Origin: Natrinema salaciae
GTDB lineage: Archaea > Halobacteriota > Halobacteria > Halobacteriales > Natrialbaceae
Reading direction: 5' to 3'
Assembly (NCBI RefSeq): GCF_900110865.1
Contig: NZ_FOFD01000002.1
Location: 554,835-618,834, forward strand
Length of the DNA stretch: 64,000 nucleotides
This document shows, one piece after another, positions 52,849 through 61,049 of this stretch; position 1 is the stretch's first letter, and the number at the start of each line of letters is the position of its first letter. Both the position numbers and the translations under genes were made by a program. The notes beneath the pieces were generated by a model that worked only from the letters and a program-made list of their open reading frames with translations, searched no databases and was not told where the DNA came from.

Positions 52849-53277
52849 ATGACAGAACCAGAACTCGGCACCCACGAGTGGTGGGAGTCGTACAAGGAGA
52901 CGGTAAACGGCGATCCGGAAATGGACGTCAGAGGGCACGACAAATTTTCCGAGAACTTCTACGTCCAGATGGGCGACGAGCGGGTCCTCATCGAGATGGA
53001 CGGCGGCGAGATCGAGAGCCTCGTGCCGAACCCGACGATGAATCACCAGTGGTCGTTCGGCGTAGAGGGCGACCGCGAGGCCTGGGAGCAGTTCGTTCGG
53101 GAGACGCCACCCGCGTTCAACCACGAGATCATCGCCTCGCACTATCGAACCGCGGTCCGCAACGAAGACGGCCACCTCGAGTTGACCGGCGACAACAAGA
53201 AACTCTTCCAGCATCTGCGCGCGTTCCAGCGGACGCTCGATCTGATGCGGGTCGCACACAACGACGGAGGGAGCTGA
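52849..53277 (+). CDS. SCP2-like (sterol-carrier-type) small protein
   Basis: A 142-residue protein. The core YVQMGDERVLIEMDGGEIES, HQWSFGVEGDREAWEQFVRE and a C-terminal helix (NKKLFQHLRAFQRTLDLMRV) fit an SCP2-type lipid-binding fold. No signal peptide. Stop and the next start are 1 nt apart (TGA-G-ATG), so it is translationally coupled to the hydrolase. It may bind a hydrophobic substrate for that enzyme; this is inference. Confidence 0.7.
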   Translation: MTEPELGTHEWWESYKETVNGDPEMDVRGHDKFSENFYVQMGDERVLIEMDGGEIESLVPNPTMNHQWSFGVEGDREAWEQFVRETPPAFNHEIIASHYRTAVRNEDGHLELTGDNKKLFQHLRAFQRTLDLMRVAHNDGGS

Positions 53278-53278
53278 G

Positions 53279-54244
53279 ATGGCGGCGACCTACCGGCCGG
53301 GCGACGTCGAACCGATCAGCGGATCGTACGTCCACGTCGAAGTCGAGGGCGTCGACCACCGGATCTATTTCGAGGAGAATGGCCCCGAGGACGGCATCCC
53401 GCTGCTGTGCCAGCACACCGCGGGGAACAACTGTCAGGAGTGGCGACACCTGCTGACGGACGAGGAGATCACGGACGAGTTCCGCGTCATCGCCCACGAT
53501 CTGCCCTATCACGGGAAATCGGTCCCACCGACCTCGCGGGAGTGGTGGACCGAGGACTACACGATGACGGCCGAGCAGTTCACCGAGACCCTCGTCAACC
53601 TCGCCGACGCCCTCGAACTCGAGGACCCGATCTACATGGGTTCGAGCATGGGCGGGAACATCACGCTCGAACTGGCCGACTGGTATCCCGAGCGATTCCG
53701 GGCCCTGATCGGCCTCGAGTGTGGTGCCCACAGCCCCGGATTCTACATCGACTGGCTCGATCACCCCGAGGTCAACACCACCGAGGTCAACGCCTACGCC
53801 TGCTGGGGGCTCATGGCACCCCAGAGCCCGGAACGGACCCGCCGCGAAACGATGTATCTCTACGAACAGGGCGCGACGGGCGTGTTCAAAGGCGACCTCT
53901 ACTACTACTCCGTCGATCACGACTACCGCGACAAACTCGAGCAGGTCAACGCCGACGAGTGTCCGCTCTACATCGCCAACGGCGAGTACGATTACCTGAC
54001 CACGCCGGAGGACGGCCGCCAGACGGCCGAGGGCGTCGGCGAAGGCGCGACCGCGATCGAGTTCGCCGAGATCGGCCACTTCCCGATGAGCGAACACCCC
54101 GAGCTGTTCAACGCCTACATCAAGGAGGTGCTCGCCGACGTTACCGGCGACCGAGACGAAGAGCTTCCCGACGTCCTCGAGCCCGACGACGTCGGTATCG
54201 AGCTTCACCAGCAGGGACCGGCGCGCGAGAAACCGCCCGAATAG
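53279..54244 (+). CDS. Alpha/beta hydrolase coupled to the SCP2-like protein
   Basis: A 321-residue hydrolase. LLCQHTAGNNCQEWRHLL is the oxyanion loop (His-Thr replaces the usual HG), VIAHDLPYHGKSVPP follows, nucleophile elbow YMGSSMGGNITLEL with catalytic Ser, acid candidate in ANGEYDYLTT, and His in IGHFPMSEHPELF. A long lid insertion (~170-230, WGLMAPQSPERTRRETMYLY) separates strands. Substrates are unknown; SCP2 coupling suggests a bulky lipid or acyl ester. Confidence 0.82.
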   Translation: MAATYRPGDVEPISGSYVHVEVEGVDHRIYFEENGPEDGIPLLCQHTAGNNCQEWRHLLTDEEITDEFRVIAHDLPYHGKSVPPTSREWWTEDYTMTAEQFTETLVNLADALELEDPIYMGSSMGGNITLELADWYPERFRALIGLECGAHSPGFYIDWLDHPEVNTTEVNAYACWGLMAPQSPERTRRETMYLYEQGATGVFKGDLYYYSVDHDYRDKLEQVNADECPLYIANGEYDYLTTPEDGRQTAEGVGEGATAIEFAEIGHFPMSEHPELFNAYIKEVLADVTGDRDEELPDVLEPDDVGIELHQQGPAREKPPE

Positions 54245-54416
54245 ACGCCGACCACCGGCCGCGCTTCGATCGTTCGAACCGCGTCCCGACCTCCGTTCGT
54301 TTTCTTCCGACGACGGCGCACCTCGTGACCCCGTCTCGAGACCGCGACCGACCGTCGCCGCTGGACGAGACGCAAGACCTATATTGTATGTGTCTAGTGT
54401 CCACGTGACACACTTC

Positions 54417-54554
54417 ATGCCAGAATCGACGTCCGCTCCCGGTCGCTACGCCGAACGAGAGAGAGACGACGGTGCCGTTCGCATCTTCGATACGACGAAC
54501 GACGACGCCTGGATCGAATCGGACACGACGCTTTCGATCGCCTGGCAGACCTGA
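54417..54554 (+). CDS. 45-residue conserved-looking haloarchaeal protein (DUF7331-like)
   Basis: A tiny gene starting at ATG 54417. The core RYAERERDDGAVRIFDTTND followed by DAWIESDTTLSI matches short haloarchaeal proteins with a D-x-x-x-D-A-W-I pattern. CTATATTGTATG at 54379-54390 sits about 27-38 nt upstream as a TATA box. Function unknown. Family name from memory. Confidence 0.62.
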   Translation: MPESTSAPGRYAERERDDGAVRIFDTTNDDAWIESDTTLSIAWQT

Positions 54555-54749
54555 GCGTCGCCCGCTCCGCTGTGACTCCGCCGCCGCGACCGCGCTTCGA
54601 GAACGGACGCTCGGAGCCGATTCCCTCGAACGCGTCCGGTATCGACGGCTATTCGCCGACCCGATCGTGTCGTCGGCACGAAAAATCAGTGGTTCGGCCG
54701 CTCGTCCGATTCGTTCGTCCTCTCTATCGGATCGCGACTGAGCGGCGTC

Positions 54750-57700
54750 TCAACCGACGATCGGGCTCGCGGCGGTGCCGATGCCGATTTCGGCTCCGAT
54801 GCCGGTGATCACGTCCCAGATGTCCGAGATGTCGTCGGGGAAGTCGCCCGTGTCCGGCTGTTCGGGACCGTCCGCGTCCGGTTCCTCGATGGCGACGGTC
54901 GCGCCGTCGTACGCCGCGTCGAGCGGTTGGGTCTTCCAGAAGAAGGTCCGCTCGTCGACGCTCGAGGCCGCCGAATCGAACTCGAACGTCGCGTCGTCAC
55001 CGGCGCCGTCGACGACTTCGAACTCGGCGCTGAACGCGTCGACCGGCATCTCGCTCTGTCCCGGCGGGACCCACGCTCGATCGACGATCAGGATGCCATC
55101 GTTCGCGATGTCGACGACCTGCCAGCCCGGTCGGTCGATGCTCTCGAACTCGAGGGCGTCGGCATCGTACCGGAGAACGAGCGTGTACGCGCCGATCTCC
55201 GTCTCATCGCCGGGGAGGAATTCGGTCTCGGCGTCGGCGGTCACACGTTCGATGTCGACGTCGACGGTAACCGTCTCACCGACCGCGACGGTCTCGTCGT
55301 CGACCGTCGCGTCGACGACGACGTCGGCATCGATCTCGTCGTCCTCCTGCTGGAGCGTGACGTCGACGGTCGCGGTCGCGCCGGCGTCGACCGCGACGTC
55401 CTCGCTGGCGTCCTCGTATCCATCGGCCGAGACGGCGAGCGTGTACTCGCCGGCCTCGAGTTCGAGGGCGTAGGAACCGTCCTCGTCGGTCGTCGTCTGC
55501 TGGTCGCCGACGGTGACCGTCGCGTCGGCGATCGGTTCACCGTCGGTGTCGGTGACGGTCCCTTCGACGGTGCCGGTCGTCGGCTCGGGTTCGAGCACCA
55601 CGTCTGCGGTCGTCGCCGCGTCGGCCTCGACCGTGACGGTCCGGCTCGCATCTTCGTACCCCGCGGCCGAGACGGCGAGCGTGTGCTCGCCAGGCTCGAG
55701 CTCGATGGCGTAGGAGCCGTTCTCGTCGGTCGTCGTCTGCTGGTCGCCGGCGGTGACCGTCGCGTTCGCGATCGGCTCGCCGTCGGCGTCGGTGATCGTT
55801 CCCTCGACGGTGCCAGTCGTCGGCTCGGGTTCGGATACGTTCTCGAGTTTGTCCGCGGCGGCGTTCAGGTTCGGCTGCACCGTGAACTCGACGAGGTCGG
55901 CCGCGTTGTGCAGCGACTCGTTTGCGAGTGCGGCGTCGTCCGAAATGTCACCGTACTCCTCTTCGATGCGTTCGCCTTCCGCTCGAGCCTCCTCGGGCGT
56001 GGTGACGTCGGCGGGGTCGACGATCGGCGAGACGATGTCCGGGGCTCGTGCGTTGATCACGCCGACGACGGTCTCGAAGATGGCGGCCTGTCGGTCGTCG
56101 GCGTCGTCACGCAGGCGGTCGGCTTCCGCGGCCGCTTCCGCCGCGTCGGTCGCCTCGACCGGAGCGACGGCTTCGACATCGTCGAACTCGTCGTCGATCT
56201 CGGCCGTCTGATTGTCGACCTTGTCGTTGAACGCCTCGAGCGCCGCGTTCGTTTCGGCGATCTCGTTTTCGTTGACGCTCTCCACGATCTCGGCGATCGG
56301 GTCCGAGCCGTCGTCCTCCTGCTGGAGCGTGACGTCGGCAGTCGTCGTCGCATCGGCCTCGACCGTCACGTCTTCGCTCGCGTCCTCGTAGCCGTCAGCC
56401 GAGACGGTAACCGTGTAGTCGCCAGCCTCGAGTTCGAGGACATAGCTACCGTTGGCGTCGGTCGTTGCCTCCTGATCGCCGGCGGTGACTGTCGCGTTGG
56501 CGACTGGTTCGCCGTCGGCGTCGGTGACCGTGCCCTCGACTGTGCCGGTAGTCGACTCGAGTTCGAGGGTGACGTTGACGGTCGTCGTCGTACCGGCGTC
56601 GACCGTCACGTCTTCGCTCGCGTTCTCGTAGCCGTCAGCCGAGACGGCGAGCGCGTACTCGCCCGGCTCGAGCACGAGCGCGTAGCACCCGCTCTCGCTG
56701 GTCGTCGTCTGCTGGTCGCCGGCGGCGACGGTCGCGTTGGCGACCGGCTCGCCGGCAGCGTCAGTGACCACGCCTCCGATCGTTCCAGTAGTCGATTCGG
56801 CATCGAGCGTGACGTCGACGGTCGCGGTCGCATCGGCCTCGACCGTCACGTTTTCGCTCGCGTCCTCGTAACCGTCAGCCGAGACGGCGAGCGCGTACTC
56901 GCCCGGCTCGAGTTCGAGTTCGTAGGAGCCGTCGGCGGCGGTCGTCGTTTCCTGATCACCGGCCGTGACGGTCGCGTTGGCGACGGGCTCGCCGTCGGCG
57001 TCGGTGACGGTCCCGGCGACCGTTCCGGTTGCTGGCTCGTCGCCCCCGAGCGACTCGAGTTTGTCCGCAGCGCCGTGGAGAGCGGGATCGAGGTCGTTCT
57101 CGATCAGATCGGCGGCGTCCCGCAGCGATTGGGCCGCCTGCGTGGCGAGACCCCCTTCCTCTTCGAGGCGGTCCGCGACGTCGCGTGCGTCGGCCGGCGA
57201 CTGGATCTCACTTCGGTTGACGTCCGCGACGCCACCGTCGTTGATCACCGTCACGACCTTGTCGAAGATCGCTACCTCTCGATCGTCGGCGGCGACACGA
57301 AGGCGGTCGGCCTCGTCGTGGGCTTCCGAGACGGTCTCAGCTTCGACCGCGTCGACGTGGCTGACGTTCTCGACGTCGACGCCGAGGAGTCCGGCCTTCT
57401 CCTGAAGCTGGCTGTTGAAGGACGTGAGCGCGTCGTTCGCGGCCGGGATCTCGTTCCCGTTGACGCTCTCGACGACCTCACCGACCGAGTCCGATCCGCC
57501 GTCACCCTCCTGCTGGAGCGTGGCGTCGGCGGTCGTCGTCGCAGTAGCCTCGACCGTCACGTCTTCACTGGCGTTCTGATAGCCCTCGGCCGAGACGGCG
57601 AGCGCGTACTCGCCCGGCTCGAGTTCGAGTTCGTAGGAGCCGTTCTCGTCGGTCGTCGTCTGCTGGTCGCCGGCGGTGACCGTCGCGTTCGCGATCGGCT

Positions 57701-59045
57701 CGCCGTCGGCACCGGTGACAGTCCCGGCGACCGTTCCGGTTGCTGGCTCGTCGCCCTCGAGCGACTCGAGTTTGTCCGCAGCGCCGTTGAGGGCGGGATC
57801 GAGATCGTTCTCGATCAGGTCGGCGGCGTCCCGCAGCGATTGAGCCGCCTGCGTGGCGAGGCCGCCTTCCTCTTCGAGACGGTCCGCGACGTCGCGTGCG
57901 TCGGCCGGTGACTGGATCTCGCTGCGGTTGACATCCGCGACGCCACCGTCGTTGATCACCGTCACGACCTTGTCGAAGATCGCCACCTCTCGGTCGTCGG
58001 CGGCGGCCCGGAGGCGGTCGGCCTCGTCGTGGGCTTCCGAGACGGTCTCGGCCTGAGCCTCGTCGACGTGAGTGACGTTTTCGACGTCGACGCCGAGGAG
58101 TCCGGCCTTCTCCTGAAGCTGGCTGTTGAACGACGCGATTGCGTCGTTCGCGGCCGGGATCTCGTTCCCGTTGACGCTCTCGACGACCTCACCGACCGAG
58201 TCCGATCCGCCGTCACCCTCCTGCTGGAGCGTGACGTCGGCGGTCGTCGTCGCATCGGCCTCGATCGTCACGTTTTCGCTCGCGTCCTCGTAGCCGTCAG
58301 CGGTGACCGTCAGCGCGTGCTCGCCCGGCTCGAGTTCGAGTTCGTAAGAGCCGTTCTCGTCGGTCGTCGTCTGCTGGTCGCCGGCGGTGACCGTCGCGTT
58401 CGCGATCGGCTCGCCGTCGGCACCGGTGACGGTCCCGGCGACCGCTCCGGTGGCCGACTCGTCGCCCGTGAGCGACTCGAGTTTGTCCGCAGCGCCGTTG
58501 AGGGCGGGATCGAGGTCGTTCTCGATTAGATCGGCGGCGTCCCGCAGCGATTGGGCCGCCTGCGTGGCGAGGCCGCCTTCCTCTTCGAGACGGTCCGCAA
58601 CGTCGCGCGCGTCGGCCGGCGACTGGATCTCGCTTCGGTTGACATCCGCGACGCCACCGTCGTTGATCACCGTCACGACCTTGTCGAAGATCGCTACCTC
58701 TCGATCGTCGGCGGCGGCACGAAGGCGGTCGGCCTCGTTGTGAGCCTCCGAGACGGTCTCAGCTTCGACCGCGCCGACGTGGCTGACGTTTTCGACGTCG
58801 ACGCCGAGGAGCCCGGCCTTCTCCTGAAGCTGGCTGTTGAACGACGCGATTGCGTCGTTCGCGGCCGGGATCTCGTTCCCGTTGACGCTCTCGACGACCT
58901 GACTCGGGTCGTCGCTCTGTGCATCGATACGGTCAGCGGTCGGTACTGTGTCAGCACCCATTCCTGCAACCCCGAAGGGGGCAGCAACGAGTGACAGAAC
59001 GACAAGGGCAGCGAGTGTCGTTGCCCGTATATGTTTCTTTCTCAT
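54750..59045 (-). CDS. Large secreted modular protein: helical modules, carboxypeptidase-regulatory-like repeats and a cohesin domain
   Basis: A 1431-residue exported protein (MRKKHIRATTLAALVVLSLV signal). Four helical modules (SQLQEKAGLLGVDVENVSHV, VINDGGVADVNRSEIQSPAD, GLATQAAQSLRDAADLIEND) alternate with seven carboxypeptidase-regulatory-like beta domains (GTVTGADGEPIANATVTAGD, YELELEPGEHALTVTADGYE) in the order H-P-H-P-H-PPP-H-PP. Residues ~1238-1400 form a cohesin-like domain (VDATVDDETVAVGETVTVDV, YTLVLRYDADALEFESIDRP), then an acidic tail. Modules 1-3 are nearly identical in DNA; module 4 has diverged. No PGF-CTERM or membrane anchor ends the protein. Possibly a surface scaffold or adhesin. 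A GTG at 59054 is the longer start. Confidence 0.83.
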   Translation of the reverse strand: MRKKHIRATTLAALVVLSLVAAPFGVAGMGADTVPTADRIDAQSDDPSQVVESVNGNEIPAANDAIASFNSQLQEKAGLLGVDVENVSHVGAVEAETVSEAHNEADRLRAAADDREVAIFDKVVTVINDGGVADVNRSEIQSPADARDVADRLEEEGGLATQAAQSLRDAADLIENDLDPALNGAADKLESLTGDESATGAVAGTVTGADGEPIANATVTAGDQQTTTDENGSYELELEPGEHALTVTADGYEDASENVTIEADATTTADVTLQQEGDGGSDSVGEVVESVNGNEIPAANDAIASFNSQLQEKAGLLGVDVENVTHVDEAQAETVSEAHDEADRLRAAADDREVAIFDKVVTVINDGGVADVNRSEIQSPADARDVADRLEEEGGLATQAAQSLRDAADLIENDLDPALNGAADKLESLEGDEPATGTVAGTVTGADGEPIANATVTAGDQQTTTDENGSYELELEPGEYALAVSAEGYQNASEDVTVEATATTTADATLQQEGDGGSDSVGEVVESVNGNEIPAANDALTSFNSQLQEKAGLLGVDVENVSHVDAVEAETVSEAHDEADRLRVAADDREVAIFDKVVTVINDGGVADVNRSEIQSPADARDVADRLEEEGGLATQAAQSLRDAADLIENDLDPALHGAADKLESLGGDEPATGTVAGTVTDADGEPVANATVTAGDQETTTAADGSYELELEPGEYALAVSADGYEDASENVTVEADATATVDVTLDAESTTGTIGGVVTDAAGEPVANATVAAGDQQTTTSESGCYALVLEPGEYALAVSADGYENASEDVTVDAGTTTTVNVTLELESTTGTVEGTVTDADGEPVANATVTAGDQEATTDANGSYVLELEAGDYTVTVSADGYEDASEDVTVEADATTTADVTLQQEDDGSDPIAEIVESVNENEIAETNAALEAFNDKVDNQTAEIDDEFDDVEAVAPVEATDAAEAAAEADRLRDDADDRQAAIFETVVGVINARAPDIVSPIVDPADVTTPEEARAEGERIEEEYGDISDDAALANESLHNAADLVEFTVQPNLNAAADKLENVSEPEPTTGTVEGTITDADGEPIANATVTAGDQQTTTDENGSYAIELEPGEHTLAVSAAGYEDASRTVTVEADAATTADVVLEPEPTTGTVEGTVTDTDGEPIADATVTVGDQQTTTDEDGSYALELEAGEYTLAVSADGYEDASEDVAVDAGATATVDVTLQQEDDEIDADVVVDATVDDETVAVGETVTVDVDIERVTADAETEFLPGDETEIGAYTLVLRYDADALEFESIDRPGWQVVDIANDGILIVDRAWVPPGQSEMPVDAFSAEFEVVDGAGDDATFEFDSAASSVDERTFFWKTQPLDAAYDGATVAIEEPDADGPEQPDTGDFPDDISDIWDVITGIGAEIGIGTAASPIVG
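56780..58900 (-). repeat. 711-bp tandem repeats inside the cohesin-protein gene
   Basis: The landmark GCGGCCGGGATCTCGTTCCC occurs at 57439, 58150 and 58861, spaced exactly 711 bp (237 codons). Each unit encodes one helical module plus one regulatory-like beta domain. Copies are nearly identical over long stretches, indicating recent unequal exchange or conversion. Confidence 0.85.
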
Positions 59046-59434
59046 GGCTTTCACGCCGGGTGAGAAGTCAACAACTGTGTGATTGTATTTTGTCCCGGAT
59101 ATAACTGTAACTTTTAACTTCTATCGGCTAGCGATCGGCCGTTTGGATTCCAGTTCGCGGACCGATACAGGTGGGAGAATTGCTCACAGCGGCAATTCGA
59201 TTCCGACGCGAACCGCGTACGCTACCGAACAAGGTTCCGCCGACGGGGATGTCGCTGGCTCGCTCGAGAAGGGGCCTCGGTCGGCGACGGCGAAAACGGC
59301 CGTTCCGAGGACCGGGCGTCAACCCTGGGCCGGTCAGCGGTCGCAGCCACTCGTTCACTCGGTGGCCATCGCCCCGTCGAAAACGCGTCCGTCGTCCGAC
59401 GCGATCGTAACGAAAGATGGAGTTCGAATCGGCC
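59046..59434. other. Intergenic region, 389 bp
   Basis: No gene seen. The first 75 bp are AT-rich (GTTATATC on the minus strand near 59095-59102) and should contain the promoter of the cohesin-protein gene. Confidence 0.5.
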
Positions 59435-59620
59435 TCACTCCGAGACCGTCAGTTCGCCGTAATCGAACGCCTCGCCGAGTCCCGACAGGCTGTCGAGTTC
59501 GTCCTGTTCCTCGCGGAGGGTCTGCTCGAGTTCCTCGAGCGCGTCGACGAGGCGCTGTTCGGTGTAGTACGCGTGTTTCAGGCCGTCTACGAAGAGATCT
59601 TCGGTTGAATCTACGGTCAT
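59435..59620 (-). pseudogene. Truncated DUF892/YciE ferritin-like protein
   Basis: A 61-residue frame. MTVDSTEDLFVDGLKHAYYT and EQRLVDALEELEQTLREEQD match the start of DUF892 ferritin-like stress proteins, which normally exceed 150 residues and have four helices. Here the rest is lost: the tail SGLGEAFDYGELTVSE is not family-like and no continuation is seen in other frames. It could be a deletion remnant or a naturally short form. Confidence 0.6.
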
Positions 59621-59714
59621 ACGTGCTTGTCAACGTGGAGCGCGCTGCTCCGAATAAGCGGGCTGCTTGCACCTGAGGAGCCGGATTCGGATGCTCCAGC
59701 GTCAGAACTGGCCG

Positions 59715-60278
59715 TCAGCGGGACGAGTCGGCTTCGCAGATCGCCAGAAAGTTCTCGAAGACCTCGTCGCCCTCCTCGGTGTGGGCCACCTCGGGGTGCC
59801 ACTGGACGCCGTAGAGATCGCGGTCGGTGTCGCTCATCGCCTCGACGTCGCAGACGTCGCTTCGGGCCGTGAGTTCGAATCCATCGGGGAGTTCCTTGAC
59901 CTCGTCGGCGTGACTCGCCCAGACGCGGGTCTCCGGGTGCAGGGAGCCGGTCAGCGGGTCGTCAGCGTCGACGATGTCGACGCTGACGTCGGCGTAGCCG
60001 CCGTACTCGCCGCTGCCGACGCGGCCGCCCAGCTCCGCGGCGATCAGCTGCATTCCCAGGCAGATACCCAGAACCGGCATCTCCGCCTCGAGGTACTCGG
60101 CGGAGTTCCCGATCCGATCCATGTCCGGACCGCCCGAGAGGACGACGCCGTCGGCGTCGACGTCTTCGGGGGGCGTGTCGTTGTCGATCAGCTCCGTGTC
60201 GACGCCGAGGTCGCGAAGCGCCCGGCGCTCGAGGTGGGTGAACTGTCCGTGGTTGTCCACCACGACGATCTTCGTCAT
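59715..60278 (-). CDS. guaA: GMP synthase, glutamine amidotransferase subunit
   Basis: A 187-residue class I glutaminase that feeds ammonia to the separate archaeal GuaAb ATP-pyrophosphatase subunit (not in this window). Nucleophile Cys in MPVLGICLGMQLIA, His in YGVQWHPEVAHTEEG with the Glu two residues on. VVDNHGQFTHLERRALRDLG is the archaeal N-terminus. ATG 60278 was chosen over 60299 because ITKIVVVDNHG-type starts are usual. Confidence 0.93.
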   Translation of the reverse strand: MTKIVVVDNHGQFTHLERRALRDLGVDTELIDNDTPPEDVDADGVVLSGGPDMDRIGNSAEYLEAEMPVLGICLGMQLIAAELGGRVGSGEYGGYADVSVDIVDADDPLTGSLHPETRVWASHADEVKELPDGFELTARSDVCDVEAMSDTDRDLYGVQWHPEVAHTEEGDEVFENFLAICEADSSR

Positions 60279-60431
60279 TGCGTCCTCGTAGCGGGTCACT
60301 CGGTAAAAGCAGTCCGAAAACTGCGCTCGACATCGGGCGGTCGGCGGCGGTCTCCGCGCCCCTTGATAAACGACGAACGACTCGAGGCCGGGGTTTTTCA
60401 GTGCTCACTACAATCCGAGCGTAGAACCAGT

Positions 60432-60653
60432 ATGAACCGGCCGAGTGTGGACGCAGGCGATATGCGGTGGGGGTGGACCTGTCCGCGGTGCGAGACGGAC
60501 GCCTCGGTCTCGAGTGATCCGGCCTCCGAGACCTTCCGATGGGAGTGCGACGACCACTCGTGCGAGGCGGTCGGCTTCGGCTTCACCTCGCGGCGCAGGG
60601 CCCGACTCGCTCTCCGAGAGTACCGCGAACGGTATCAGAACGTCTACCGGTAG
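60432..60653 (+). CDS. Small zinc-ribbon protein
   Basis: A 73-residue protein. WGWTCPRCETDASVSSDP and RWECDDHSCEAVGFGF supply two cysteine pairs (CPRC, C...C) for a zinc ribbon, and the C-terminus is basic-helical (SRRRARLALREYRERYQNVY), suggesting nucleic-acid contact. Divergent from guaA. No family name assigned. Confidence 0.68.
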   Translation: MNRPSVDAGDMRWGWTCPRCETDASVSSDPASETFRWECDDHSCEAVGFGFTSRRRARLALREYRERYQNVYR

Positions 60654-60734
60654 GCGCTCGCGCTGTGGCGGAAACCGCAGTTCTCGAGCAGGGGTTCCGG
60701 TACGCTTATGCGTTCGTCACCGGATGAAAACCAC

Positions 60735-60875
60735 ATGGCAGTCGATCTCAGCGAATTCGAGCATCCGTCGTGGCTCACTGCGGCAGGAACGGGTATCGGG
60801 TACGGACTGATCCTCGCGGTGTTGACGCTGGCCCTGTTCGTCGTGCCGTGGCTCGTCTTCATGGCCCTGTTCTAA
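60735..60875 (+). CDS. 46-residue single-helix membrane protein
   Basis: ATG 60735 starts MAVDLSEFEHPSWLTAAGTG, then one or two hydrophobic stretches (YGLILAVLTLALFVVPWLVF). The codon use and clear stop (TAA 60873-60875) support a real small gene, of a kind often missed. Function unknown. Confidence 0.6.
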   Translation: MAVDLSEFEHPSWLTAAGTGIGYGLILAVLTLALFVVPWLVFMALF

Positions 60876-61049
60876 CGCGGTGTCGTGGGTCCGTTCCGAG
60901 CGGTGACTCGCGAGACGACCGTCTTCTATCCGCCATCCGGCTCGAGTAGCCCGAAATCGGCGCGCTGAGAAGTGAGTGGGGTTCGGTCGCCATCGCTCGA
61001 AGAACGAAAATCGAATCGAAAGATCGGCGTCGACCTCGCGTCGAAACGC

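Noticed and set aside
54927-57911. 994-codon plus-strand frame opposite the cohesin protein
   Set aside because: It is periodic only because the real gene is repetitive; its residues (RVGDRL..., GRRLLVAGGDRRVRDRL) are low-complexity reverse images.
56780-58900. CRISPR-like or satellite repeats
   Set aside because: The repeats are 711 bp long, directly adjacent and in frame, encoding protein modules; there are no short repeats with unique spacers anywhere in the window.
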